A stretch of DNA of 64,000 nucleotides from Actinomyces sp. oral taxon 171 str. F0337 (lineage in GTDB: Bacteria > Actinomycetota > Actinomycetes > Actinomycetales > Actinomycetaceae). A model generated the notes under the pieces. It made no database searches and was not told where the DNA came from. It saw only the letters and a program-made list of their open reading frames with translations. The translations under genes were made by a program, and so were the position numbers. The stretch is taken from contig NZ_CP040005.1 of assembly GCF_005696555.1 (NCBI RefSeq), positions 2,914,001 to 2,978,000 on the forward strand. The letters are read 5' to 3'. Position 1 is the stretch's first letter; every line of letters starts with the position of its first letter. This document shows positions 37,387 to 46,515 of this stretch, one piece after another.

Positions 37387-37428
37387 CCGCTGGGCGCCGT
37401 CGCCGGATCATCCGACGGCGCCCAGCGG
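37387..37428 (-). promoter_or_regulatory. 16-bp hairpin between nrdD and nrdG
   Basis: Perfect inverted repeat, arms 37387-37402 and 37413-37428, 10-nt loop CCGGATCATC. As nrdG is needed in small amounts relative to nrdD, this looks like a partial terminator or processing site rather than the end of the operon. Confidence 0.75.
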
Positions 37429-37443
37429 CCCCGGCGGGTCCTC

Positions 37444-39435
37444 TCAGGCGCTGACCGCGCTCAGGCGCGAGACGGCCGGGCCGTGGCCGCCGGCGGCGAC
37501 CTCGGTGAACATCCGCCGCTCGGCGTACTCGCCCTTCTTTCCGATATTGAAGGAGCGCACCGGGCGGAAGTAACCCATGACGCGCGTCCACACCTCGCAC
37601 TCGACCGGCTCGGCCTCCGGGTGGAGCTCGGCGCACTTGTCGCAGGTGAGGTGCTCGCCCACGAGGTAGCCGTGGACGGGGCAGATGGAGAAGGTCGGCG
37701 TGATGGTGATGTAGGGCGCGCGGAATGCGGTCAGGGAACGGCGCACGAACTCCTTGCAGGCCGCGGCCGAGGAGATGCGCTCGTTCATGTACAGGTGCAG
37801 GACGGTGCCTCCGGTGTACTTGGTCTGGAGCTCCTCCTGCATCTCCTGGGCCTCGAAGGGGTCATCGGTGTAGCCCACGGGGATCTGGGAGGAGTTCGTG
37901 TAGTAGGGGTTGGTCTCCGTACCGGCCTGGAGGATGCCGGGGTAGCGCTTGCGGTCCTCCTTGGCGAAGCGGTAGGTAGTGCCCTCGGCCGGCGTGGCCT
38001 CGAGGTTGTAGAGGTGGCCGGTGGCCTCCTGGAACTCGACCATCTTGTCCCGCACGTGGTCCAGGAGGCGCACGCACATGGCGTAGCCGCGCGGGTCGGT
38101 CAGGTCGTAGGCGTCGTGGGTGAAGTTGCGGACCATCTCGTTCATGCCGTTGACGCCCAGGGTGGAGAAGTGGTTGTCCAGGCTGCCGAGGTACCGCTTG
38201 GTGAAGGGGAACAGGCCGGCGTCGATGTGGTGCTGGATGACGGTGCGCTTGAGCTCCAGGGTGTCTCGGCCAATCTCGAGCAGCTCGTCGAGCCGGGCGA
38301 TCAGGGCGGCCTCGTCGTCGGCGTAGAGGTGGCCGAGCCGGGCCATGTTGATGGTGACGACGCCGACCGACCCGGTCTGCTCGGCCGAGCCGAACAGGCC
38401 GTTGCCGCGTTTGAGCAGCTCGCGCAGGTCGAGCTGGAGGCGACAGCACATGGAGCGGATCATTCCGGGGTCGAGCTCGGAGTTGATGAAGTTCTGGAAG
38501 TAGGGCAGGCCGTACTTCGCGGTCATGGTGAACAGGAGCTCGGTGTTGGGGGCGTCCCAGTCGAAGTCGCGGGTGATGTTGTAGGTGGGGATGGGGAAGG
38601 TGAAGACGCGCCCCTCGGCGTCGCCCTCGGTCATGACCTCCATGAAGGCGCGGTTGATGAGGTCCATCTCCGCCTGGAGGTCGCCGTAGGCGAAGTCGCA
38701 GACCTCGTCGCCGATGAGGGGGTGCTCGTCAGCGAGGTCCGCGGGGCAGGTCCAGTCGAAGGTGAGGTTGGTGAAGGGCGTCTGGGTGCCCCAGCGCGAG
38801 GGGACGTTGAGGTTGAAGATGAGCTCCTGCATGCACTGCTTGACCTGGGCGTAGGTCATGTCGTCCAGGCGGACGAAGGGCGCCATGTAGGTGTCGAAGG
38901 AGGAGAAGGCCTGGGCGCCGGCCCACTCATTCTGGAGAGTGCCCAGGAAGTTGACGATCTGTCCGACGGCCGAGGAGAAGTGCTTGGCGGGGCCGGCGGC
39001 GATGGCGCCGGGGACGCCGTTGAAGCCCTGCTGGAGGAGGTCCTTGAGGGACCAGCCGGCGCAGTAGCCGGCGAACATGTCCAGGTCGTGGATGTGGAGG
39101 TCCGCGTTGCGGTGGGCCTGGCCGGCGGCGGCCGGGTAGACCTGGCTGAGCCAGTAGTTGGCGACGACCTTGCCGGAGGTGTTAAGCATCATCCCGCCCA
39201 GCGAGTAGCCCTGGTTGGCGTTGGCGTTGACGCGCCAGTCGGAGCGGTCCAGGTACTCGGTGATGGTGGCGATGGCGTCCACGGTGGGGCGCTCGCCGCG
39301 GGCCACGGCCGAGTCGGTCGAGCCGCGGGCCACGAGACTCGGATCGGAGGCGGGGACGGCAACCGGAGTCGAGGCCGGGCCGTCGACGGGGCTCGGGGTG
39401 GCAGTGTCGGTGGGGGCGGGGTGGTTCTCGAGCAC
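37444..39435 (-). CDS. nrdD: Anaerobic ribonucleoside-triphosphate reductase NrdD
   Basis: Class III, oxygen-sensitive enzyme making dNTPs for growth without oxygen. About 663 residues from GTG 39435, which follows GGAGAG; a longer frame to 39612 is rejected because it would run into a regulator box. Visible marks are NADLHIHDLDMFAGYCAGW, the active-site loop region FNLNVPSRWGTQTPFTN, MCCRLQLDLRELLKRGNGLFG, the Zn site CPVHGYLVGEHLTCDKC and the C-terminal glycyl-radical segment RVMGYFRPVRSFNIGKKGEY. The N-terminal ATP-cone is absent; only a Pro/Ala/Thr leader of about 50 residues is present, so allosteric ATP/dATP control may be reduced. Confidence 0.96.
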   Translation of the reverse strand: MLENHPAPTDTATPSPVDGPASTPVAVPASDPSLVARGSTDSAVARGERPTVDAIATITEYLDRSDWRVNANANQGYSLGGMMLNTSGKVVANYWLSQVYPAAAGQAHRNADLHIHDLDMFAGYCAGWSLKDLLQQGFNGVPGAIAAGPAKHFSSAVGQIVNFLGTLQNEWAGAQAFSSFDTYMAPFVRLDDMTYAQVKQCMQELIFNLNVPSRWGTQTPFTNLTFDWTCPADLADEHPLIGDEVCDFAYGDLQAEMDLINRAFMEVMTEGDAEGRVFTFPIPTYNITRDFDWDAPNTELLFTMTAKYGLPYFQNFINSELDPGMIRSMCCRLQLDLRELLKRGNGLFGSAEQTGSVGVVTINMARLGHLYADDEAALIARLDELLEIGRDTLELKRTVIQHHIDAGLFPFTKRYLGSLDNHFSTLGVNGMNEMVRNFTHDAYDLTDPRGYAMCVRLLDHVRDKMVEFQEATGHLYNLEATPAEGTTYRFAKEDRKRYPGILQAGTETNPYYTNSSQIPVGYTDDPFEAQEMQEELQTKYTGGTVLHLYMNERISSAAACKEFVRRSLTAFRAPYITITPTFSICPVHGYLVGEHLTCDKCAELHPEAEPVECEVWTRVMGYFRPVRSFNIGKKGEYAERRMFTEVAAGGHGPAVSRLSAVSA

Positions 39436-39603
39436 GGGTCTCTCCGATGGTCCTTCTCGTTCCTGTTCGCGGCCCTGTCGAGCGTGGATGGGGCCGGTTC
39501 TTCCCGGCGCCGCCAGCGACTGCGCACTACCTGCTGAGAGCGGGTCGGTCGGCGGCGCCGGTGCCGACCCTACGCCCGCATGCACTGCAGGAGCCGCATT
39601 GAG

Positions 39604-39651
39604 CCACATCATCTTGTATCTTGATTGTATCTAGACCACAACATATTGCGA
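39604..39651. promoter_or_regulatory. Two NrdR boxes upstream of nrdDG
   Basis: CCACATCATCTTGTAT (39604-39619) and CCACAACATATTGCGA (39636-39651) both resemble the NrdR consensus acaCwAtATaTwGtgt. They start exactly 32 bp apart, three helix turns, which is the usual spacing of NrdR box pairs. The AT-rich sequence between and around them fits the promoter. Confidence 0.75.
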
Positions 39652-39831
39652 TAGAGGTAGGGACTTTTGTCTCGATAGGCAACACCTTCTCGCGCGATCC
39701 TGCGGATGCCGTCGAAGCTGGACCGCGAGCCGGCAGGACCGCCCGGAGAGCACATATGAGGTCCAGATCACTCCTGCCCGGCGTGTTGGGACGACGCCAT
39801 TCACGACGGCACGTCAGATCCTCGCCGCCTT

Positions 39832-39837
39832 TACGAT
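39832..39837 (+). promoter_or_regulatory. Leaderless promoter -10 (TACGAT) of the AraC remnant
   Basis: TACGAT ends 7 nt before ATG 39845, the same geometry as at intact genes, which supports this ATG as the original start of the broken gene. Confidence 0.45.
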
Positions 39838-39844
39838 GGTTTCC

Positions 39845-40656
39845 ATGGACGCCACCGCGAGCCGCCACGTGAACGGAGAGCTCTACTACGAGCACCGGCG
39901 AAGCGCGCGGCCTCCAGGCTCGCCAGTACGTCTACGGGATCGGCTCCTACCACTACAACTGGCACCCGACCCTGGAAATCCTCGTCGTCGTCACCGGCGG
40001 GATGGAGGTGTGCGCGGACGGCCGGGTGGAGCGCTGCGAGCCCGGCGACGTCATGGTCATCAACTCTAATGACGGGCACGCCACCCTTGCCACGCAGCCA
40101 CACACAACCGTGCTACTGCTGCATATCGGCGCCGGATACCTGGCCGGCTTCACGCAGGACGGCTCCGTCCCCCGTTTCAGCTGCCGCTCCGCCGGGAGCA
40201 CTCGCGACCAGCCCGGCTTCGCGCGACTGCGTACGCTGCTGGCACGAATGATGCTCGCCAGCGACCACCCCGGACCCGGAGGTAAGGCCGCCTGGGAGGC
40301 CGGGCTGCTGAGCGTTGTCGCCACCCTCTTCGACCACTTCCCACCAGAGCCCTCCCGGGAGCCGGCCACCGACCTGCCCACCGCCATCGAGAGCCACCAG
40401 GCCCTGCGCCGCGCAGTGGCCTACGTGGACCAAAGCTTCCGCGAGCGCATCACGCTCGAACTGCTCGCCCAGCACTCGGGCTTCAGCCCAGCCCCCTCAG
40501 CACGTGGGCGTGACCTTCTCCAAGTACCTCACTCGCGCGCGGCCGCGCCAGGCGGATTTGGTCTTCCACCAAAGCCACATCTCGCGCACGGACGCCGGGG
40601 GCACACGGAATCTGCACCACTGGATGAGGCTGCCCTTTGGAGCCGCCCATGAATGA
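39845..40656 (+). pseudogene. AraC-family regulator, at least two frameshifts
   Basis: Three frames add up to one AraC regulator with an N-terminal cupin. The first starts at ATG 39845 (MDATASRHVNGELYYE). Near 39890 the sense moves to another frame: GEARGLQARQYVYGIGSYHYNWHPTLEILVVVTGGMEVCADGRVERCEPGDVMVINSNDGHA. This frame continues through RITLELLAQHSGFSP, the start of the AraC helix-turn-helix, until about 40495, where the match moves to a third frame (QHVGVTFSKYLTRA...). The second HTH is poorly conserved. The first shift could be loss of GA from a GAGA repeat. A TACGAT hexamer 7 nt before the ATG remains. Confidence 0.8.
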
Positions 40657-40811
40657 AGCCCCGCGAGACCGGGGCACGCCAGGTCCACCCACCTCCATGG
40701 AAGAGACCGTCGAACCGCCCCACGCTCTGTCATAGCGCCCGAGAAGAGCTCACCACCCAGCCCCAATAGCGAGCACAGCCTTCCGGCATCACCTACGCCC
40801 CACGGAGACGG

Positions 40812-41306
40812 CTAGTAGAAGCGGAGACCAAGTCTCCGATAGACATTGAAGGGATCACAATAAGTGACCCCCATAGCGTCACACGCATCTGGGATGAGTA
40901 CTCGCCTTCTTGAGTTGGGGGAAGGTAACTCAAAGGTCACCACAGCAGCCCCGGCACTGTGCGCCTGAGCCACAAGATAGTAGTCGGCCACTCCCAGAAA
41001 CTCGGCTCCAGCAGAGTCCCAGTACGGCCGATCCGGATGCATTGCCCAGTCGGCAAGCCGAGTCATCGACGCCATCGCATTTGCACCCGGTTGAAGCCAG
41101 AAGGTACTTGGCAGTTCCGATGACCACTTCTTGAGATAGCCGCTATCACCATCATTAATTTCATCTTTAACACGAGACACCGAAGCAATGTATCCGATTC
41201 GATTCTGCTCGGTCAACCACTCCCAAAACGTGGGCGCCACGTCTGGATGATAATATAGCCGAGAGGCGTTGATGAAGACGTTTGAGTCCAACAGAAACAA
41301 CATCAT
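40812..41306 (-). CDS. DUF4411 PIN-like protein, probable toxin
   Basis: A 164-residue protein of the DUF4411 family: LFLLDSNVFINASRLYYHPDVAPTFWEWL at the start, SVSRVKDEINDG, FLGVADYYLVAQAHSAGAAVVTFE and VLIPDACDAMGVTYCDPFNV. The spaced acidic residues (D8, E in KDEI, D in VADYYLVA) are those of a PIN-type RNase fold. Its start overlaps the stop of the ImmA/IrrE gene (ATGATG), so the two are made together. Families of this pair are predicted toxin-antitoxin modules. GC content is clearly lower than in flanking core genes. Confidence 0.85.
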   Translation of the reverse strand: MMLFLLDSNVFINASRLYYHPDVAPTFWEWLTEQNRIGYIASVSRVKDEINDGDSGYLKKWSSELPSTFWLQPGANAMASMTRLADWAMHPDRPYWDSAGAEFLGVADYYLVAQAHSAGAAVVTFELPSPNSRRRVLIPDACDAMGVTYCDPFNVYRRLGLRFY

Positions 41307-42463
41307 CCCACCACTCCGAGGCGGTCGGCATACCGATCAAACACCGCCACCTTCTTGAAAGACATCAGACGCAACGCCTCGGTCATAGAGGTAGCACCAC
41401 GAAGAGTGTCTCGAATAATAGCTCGACTCAGCGTTCTCCCCACCCGAAACGACTGATTGCCATAGAAGTCCCCACCCTTGCCGTGCGACACTCGCCCCTC
41501 AAACTCCAGCAACCGTTTGACTTCATCGCCATAGATCTTCTGAAAGTCTCTACGATCCAGAAGCATCAAGTCACGCAGTTTGATCAGGACAACGAGAGTG
41601 GAGCATTTGTAGCGACCGGACAATCGATCCAACTCTTGAGTCAAGTCGATCTCGGAATCGAACTGAACGCGAAGGTCATATGCTGGCACTGCAACCTCAG
41701 CTGCCACCGCGTCACACCACCGTTCAACACGGTTATGGCGATCTTGCGGCAATACCCCACCAGCGCTGACACCAAACTCTCCACGCCATACGTGCGCGAA
41801 CTCATGAAGAAGAGAGAACACTTGCCCCCGCTTAGTGTCCCGAGCATTGACAAATACGAGCGGCGCGACAGGGGACTGCAGCGTGAATCCACGAAACTCA
41901 TCGAGATCTAGCATGCGGTGACTATTATTCTCAACCATGGAATTGATGACCACCAGGCCGCCGAGATCCTCGAAGGAGTTGATGAGGTGATTCCTCACTT
42001 CATCGAAGGTTCGCATTTGTTTGCGAGATTCGACCTCATAACCCAGAGACTGGCGAATATCTGCTGCGGCGACTTCGACAGAAGCGCGCCGAGCAGAACC
42101 AACAAACGTTAGCGGCTCATCGTCGCCAAGCTCAGCCAGATAGTCTTCATACCACTTTTGACGACGCTGATTGATATAAATCGTCTCGAGAAGATCGTCC
42201 GTCGGCACCCCAGTTTCGCCTCGACCGTCCCTAAAATCGGGAATCGGCAGCTCCTCACGAGGAGGCTCAGACAAGAACAGGTACCCAACAGGGACATGGG
42301 TGAATTGAGCGACAGCCTCGACCTCAGCGAACCGTGGTTGCCGTTCCTCGGACAACCACTGATCCCAGTTCGTGAACTTAGCTCGCATGTCGTCATCCCC
42401 GCGACCACTGCGGCGCTGCGCCCATTCGAGAACAGGAGGCCTCACGGCGACGGTCGTGGCCAT
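41303..42463 (-). CDS. ImmA/IrrE-type metallopeptidase with N-terminal XRE-like region
   Basis: A 386-residue protein. The N-terminal part (about 1-70) resembles an HTH_XRE segment in which parts of the helices are still visible (LEWAQRRSGRG...FTNWDQWLSEERQPRFAEVEAVAQFTHVPVGYLFLSEPP). The C-terminal part is a DUF955/COG2856 zinc peptidase with LVFVNARDTKRGQVFSLLHEFAHVWRG, where HEFAH is the HExxH zinc site. ATG 42463 is chosen because of GAGGAGGGG upstream. It probably represses the operon and controls the DUF4411 partner. AT-richer than neighbours, consistent with transfer. Confidence 0.88.
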   Translation of the reverse strand: MATTVAVRPPVLEWAQRRSGRGDDDMRAKFTNWDQWLSEERQPRFAEVEAVAQFTHVPVGYLFLSEPPREELPIPDFRDGRGETGVPTDDLLETIYINQRRQKWYEDYLAELGDDEPLTFVGSARRASVEVAAADIRQSLGYEVESRKQMRTFDEVRNHLINSFEDLGGLVVINSMVENNSHRMLDLDEFRGFTLQSPVAPLVFVNARDTKRGQVFSLLHEFAHVWRGEFGVSAGGVLPQDRHNRVERWCDAVAAEVAVPAYDLRVQFDSEIDLTQELDRLSGRYKCSTLVVLIKLRDLMLLDRRDFQKIYGDEVKRLLEFEGRVSHGKGGDFYGNQSFRVGRTLSRAIIRDTLRGATSMTEALRLMSFKKVAVFDRYADRLGVVG

Positions 42464-42707
42464 GGCACCCCTCCTCATTCTCCGACTAGTCACCATGGTA
42501 AGGCTCCTCGTCAAGCCAACAAGGAGCCGATTCGAGCCCCCGCTCTGGCGCATCCGTCAGCCTGTGGCCTCCACGCCCCACACTGTCACCGATCTCCCAA
42601 TACATGACACCTGCTCAACGGCCGACATTCTTTTGTCGGGTTGGCCCGACATCGAGCGACCAGGTGGCTGGATCGTGTGGGCGATCACGCTCCGACAGCC
42701 TGGTCCC

Positions 42708-44300
42708 ATGAGCACCGATACCTCTCCCCTCCACCGTTCCCACCCTCCATCGCAGCAGGTCAGACCCACAGCCTCCATCCGGCCACGCGGTCTCCTGCCC
42801 CGCTGGGCCTGCGCGGTCCTGGCGGCCTGCCTGGCCCTGGCGGTCCTCGCCGTCGGGCCGCACGCGCCGAAGGCCGACACCTCCTCCATCACAGGAGACA
42901 AGGACCTGGCCAAGCAGGTCATCAGCCTTCTGCCCGATGACTACCGGGCCCGAGGCATCCATGTCTCCGTCATCACCACCGAGGGCGCCCGCCACGCCGG
43001 CATCGGCACCGCCGCCTCCGGCCAGCAGTACACGTCCACCACACCCATGGAGATCGGCTCGATCACCAAGACCTTCGACGGCCAGCTCCTGGCCGACGCC
43101 ATCGCGCGCGGCGAGGTCAAGGCGAGCGACCCGTTGTCCACACACCTTCCCGAGCTCGCCGGCACCCCGGCCGGCGAGGCCACCCTGGAGGAGCTCGCCT
43201 CGCATCGCTCCGGCATCCCGGGTGTCCCCTCGCAGGACCTGAGCCGGTTCGTGCTGCGAGGCGACATTCTGGGACTCAACCCCTTCACCGACAACACCGA
43301 CCAGCTCATCGAGAAGACCCGCACCACCGAGATGGGCAAGCGCGGCGAGTTCGCCTACTCCAACCTGGGCATCTCGCTGCTGGGCGAGGCGCTCAGGCGC
43401 GCCGCCGGGGCCGAGTCCTGGAAGTCCTATGCCTCGGAACGGCTCTTCACACCCCTGGGCATGGAGCACACGACCCTCACCGCCGGCCAGTCGGAAATTC
43501 CCGACGGCGCCATCCACGGGGTCCAGGCCAATGGGCGCCGCGGCCAGTCGCTCAGCGGCCCGGGCTCCAACCCGGCCGGCGCCGGGGTGTGGAGCACCCC
43601 GGAGGACATGACCCGCTACGCCCAGGCGGTCCTGACCGGCACCGTCCCCGGCGGGGCTGCTCCTCAGGAGGCGCGGTGGCCCGCGGAAGTCTTGGCCGGC
43701 TTCCAGCTGCCGGGCGAGAAGGTCGGCTACACCTGGTACACCGACGTCGTCGACGGGCACACGATCATCGGCCACGGCGGAACCACGATGGAGTACATGA
43801 CGCACCTGGCCATCGACAAGGAGTCGGGCAAGGCCGTCATGGTCTACACCGACCAGAACACGGACGGTACCGCCGCCGCGCTCGCCGCGGCGCTCCTAAC
43901 CGACGGGCAGAAGGCCTCGTCGGCGCGCCTACCGGTGCCGACCGAGATGCTGCTTCAGGGCATGATCCTCGGCATCTTCACCATCCTGGCGCTGGTCATG
44001 GGCCTGTACACGGCCGCCCGCGCGGCGAGCGCCCCCAGCCGCATGGCGGTGGTCTGCCGCGTGTCCGCGCTCCTCGCCTGCTTGGCGGCGGCCGCGGCCT
44101 CGGGGCCCTGGGCGCACGTGCCCACCTGGATCCCGGCGGCGGCGTCGCTGCCCGGCCTGTACGGGATCGTCCGGGGCATCACGCTGTGGCCGGATCTGCC
44201 CACCCTGCCGCGTCGCCGGGCCTGGCTCGGCTGGACGCAGGTGGCGCTGACTGTCGCCTTCGTCGCCGTCTGCCTGGTCGTCGCCTGGCCCAAGGCCTGA
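42708..44300 (+). CDS. Serine beta-lactamase-fold hydrolase with C-terminal TM domain
   Basis: A 530-residue class C-like serine hydrolase (PF00144). After a hydrophilic leader comes a TM/signal segment (WACAVLAACLALAVLAVG), then the catalytic domain: SITK (SxxK nucleophile and base), YSN (third motif Y-x-N) and IIGHGG (HxG, the KTG equivalent). The last 130 residues form four TM helices (LQGMILGIFTILALVMGLY onward). Relatives are esterases, D-aminopeptidases or penicillin-binding-like proteins, so resistance should not be assumed. It starts a rightward pair with the M28 peptidase. Confidence 0.88.
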   Translation: MSTDTSPLHRSHPPSQQVRPTASIRPRGLLPRWACAVLAACLALAVLAVGPHAPKADTSSITGDKDLAKQVISLLPDDYRARGIHVSVITTEGARHAGIGTAASGQQYTSTTPMEIGSITKTFDGQLLADAIARGEVKASDPLSTHLPELAGTPAGEATLEELASHRSGIPGVPSQDLSRFVLRGDILGLNPFTDNTDQLIEKTRTTEMGKRGEFAYSNLGISLLGEALRRAAGAESWKSYASERLFTPLGMEHTTLTAGQSEIPDGAIHGVQANGRRGQSLSGPGSNPAGAGVWSTPEDMTRYAQAVLTGTVPGGAAPQEARWPAEVLAGFQLPGEKVGYTWYTDVVDGHTIIGHGGTTMEYMTHLAIDKESGKAVMVYTDQNTDGTAAALAAALLTDGQKASSARLPVPTEMLLQGMILGIFTILALVMGLYTAARAASAPSRMAVVCRVSALLACLAAAAASGPWAHVPTWIPAAASLPGLYGIVRGITLWPDLPTLPRRRAWLGWTQVALTVAFVAVCLVVAWPKA

Positions 44301-44446
44301 GCCGCCCACATCTGGCGTCACCTTCGCTCCCCCACGCCGCGCCCCGGGGTCCTGGCCCCGCCGACGTCGAGCGGAAGGCGTGAAGGCGACGCCGGCACTC
44401 CTCCCACCCCAACCGACCACCAATTCACGTCCTGAAAGCTGACACC

Positions 44447-46231
44447 ATGACTGATCGCCGTTTCCCCGCGCCCGGTCTCGCCCGGCGCCTGCTGGCCCCG
44501 ATCGCCGCCCTGCTGGGTCTGGTGGCGGGCCTGAGCGTCCTCATCCTGCCCTCCCCCGCACCAACCACCGCCGACCCGACCGAGTTCTCCGCCGAGCGCG
44601 CCATGACCTCCATCAACCGCCTCGCCGACGAGCCCCACAGTGTCCTGCGCCGCGAGGCGCACGACCGGGCGCGCGACGACGTCATCGGCATGTTCACCGA
44701 CCTCGGCTACACCCCCACCGTGCACTCCGACCCGATGTTCGATCTCAGCGACCCGGCGGACAAGAGGATCTTCGACGGCTTGTCCGCCGAGCAGCAGGCG
44801 ACGCTTAAGGACGCGCCGACTGACACGATCGTCGTCGACGTGCCGGGGAAGTCCGAGCGCACCATGGCGCTCATGGCCCACTACGACTCGGCCACGGTCG
44901 AGGCGGACGAGAACGGCCATCAGCAGATCACCGACGGCACCTCTCTCGGTGCAGCCGACGACGGCTACGGCGTGGCCGCCATCGTCGAGACACTCCGGGC
45001 CCTCAAGGCCGAGGGGCGCCAGCCGGAGAACTCGCTGAAGATCGTCATCACCGACGCCGAGGAGATCGGCCTCATCGGCGCCCGCAACGAGATGCGCCAC
45101 CACCGCGCCGACTACGAGAACGTCGACCTGGTCCTCAACCTCGAGGCGCGCGGCACGAGCGGTCCGGCGCTCATGTTCGAGACCTCCCCGAACAACAGCG
45201 CCGTCGCCGGCTACTTCCTCAGCCACGTGGAGCAGCCCGCGACCGGCTCGCTCTTACCCTCGCTGTACGCGCGCATGCCTAACACCACCGACATGGCGGC
45301 GCTCATCCCCGAGGGCTTCACGGTGCTCAACATCGCGGCGATCGGGGAGGCCGAGCACTACCACCACGCCACCGACGCCCCGCGCTACGTCGACCACTCG
45401 ACCCTCCAGCACTACGGCGACCAGGTCCTCGGCCTCACGCGGGCCTGGGCCTTCGACGGGCAGGCCCCCACGCTGACGGCCGACGGCGACCTCCACTTCT
45501 TCCAGCTGTGGCGGGGGATGACAGTGCACTACCCGGCGGCGGTCGGGACGGGGCTGGGGTGCCTGGCCATCATCGCGGCGATCGGCGCCGTCGCGGTGCG
45601 GGCACGGTCCCTGCGCTGGAAGCGGGTCCTGGGGAGCGTCTGGGGTCTGACGTGGCGGGCCGCGTTCGCCTCCGCCGTGGCGGGGCTGGTGCAGCTGGGC
45701 GCCATGGCGATGAAGTGGGCGCCGGAGAGCGGGCTCGGACCGAACCCCCTGCTGGTGGGGATGTTCGCCGGCGGGACCCTCATCGGGGTTGGGCTCACAG
45801 TGCACTTCGTGGTGCGGCGCTGGAAGGAGGGGCTCGGGCAGGAGGCCGTCGCCGCGGTGCTGCTCCTGCTGGCGGCCGTCTGCGTGCCACTCATGGTGCT
45901 GGTGTCCGGCGCCGCCTACGTCCTGGTCCTCCCCACGCTCGCGCTGGCGCTGACCACGCTGGCACCGAGGCGGGTGCGGCCGGTGGTCGGGGCCCTGGCG
46001 GCCTTCGTCATCGTGGCGATCCTTGCCCCCGCGGTCCTGCTCATCCACGAGATGCTCAGCCTCAGCGCGGTGTGGGTGACCGTGTTCTTCGCGATCGTGC
46101 CGGTGGCGCCGCTGGCGCTCGTGCTCCTGCAGGCCGGTTCCCGGCGCACCCAGCGCACTACGGCGCGGACCAGCAGCAGTTCTGACGCCACTCTCGACGG
46201 CGCTGGAGGTCCGGCCACCGCGACGGCGTAG
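44447..46231 (+). CDS. M28-family zinc aminopeptidase with TM domain
   Basis: A 594-residue protein. An N-terminal TM segment (LLAPIAALLGLVAGLSVLIL) is followed by an external M28 catalytic domain with all metal ligands in place: MAHYDS (H, D), GAADDGYGVAAIVE (D), ITDAEEIGLIGAR (E-E), a downstream D, and HHATDAP (H). The C-terminal third has seven to eight TM helices, the layout of ER-type Fxna/Ermp1 and bacterial membrane M28 enzymes. It probably trims N-terminal residues of peptides at the outer face. It is 146 bp after the serine hydrolase gene on the same strand. Confidence 0.92.
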   Translation: MTDRRFPAPGLARRLLAPIAALLGLVAGLSVLILPSPAPTTADPTEFSAERAMTSINRLADEPHSVLRREAHDRARDDVIGMFTDLGYTPTVHSDPMFDLSDPADKRIFDGLSAEQQATLKDAPTDTIVVDVPGKSERTMALMAHYDSATVEADENGHQQITDGTSLGAADDGYGVAAIVETLRALKAEGRQPENSLKIVITDAEEIGLIGARNEMRHHRADYENVDLVLNLEARGTSGPALMFETSPNNSAVAGYFLSHVEQPATGSLLPSLYARMPNTTDMAALIPEGFTVLNIAAIGEAEHYHHATDAPRYVDHSTLQHYGDQVLGLTRAWAFDGQAPTLTADGDLHFFQLWRGMTVHYPAAVGTGLGCLAIIAAIGAVAVRARSLRWKRVLGSVWGLTWRAAFASAVAGLVQLGAMAMKWAPESGLGPNPLLVGMFAGGTLIGVGLTVHFVVRRWKEGLGQEAVAAVLLLLAAVCVPLMVLVSGAAYVLVLPTLALALTTLAPRRVRPVVGALAAFVIVAILAPAVLLIHEMLSLSAVWVTVFFAIVPVAPLALVLLQAGSRRTQRTTARTSSSSDATLDGAGGPATATA

Positions 46232-46515
46232 GACGGCGTGACGGCGTAAGCGGGCGCAGCCGCGAGCACGGGATGCCTCGAGGCCTCAGGACCGCTCACC
46301 AGGAGTGGCCCCGAGGCCCCGGCCTGTGGAGGAGGTGGACCGGAGCAGGCAGTGACGGGGGCTGGTGCACGAGCGTCAGGGGTTTTCCACAGGGTGGCTT
46401 CAAGGTCTGGTGGTGGGGGCGTGTGAGCGGGTAATGTCAATGCACCGCTCGGACGGGCAGTGTCGCCCGGCCTGGCGGTGTGAGGAGTTGTTTCGGTGGC
46501 GAGGAGGCTTCCGTG

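Larger units (their letters stand above)
39436..39844. other. nrdD promoter region and spacer to the AraC remnant
   Basis: These 409 bp carry the two NrdR-box candidates at 39604-39651 and a drop in GC content around them. Between 39652 and 39831 I see nothing specific. The right end contains the -10 of the AraC remnant. Confidence 0.5.

Noticed and set aside
37483..39537. 684-codon open frame opposite nrdD
   Set aside because: Antisense shadow of a well-supported class III reductase gene.
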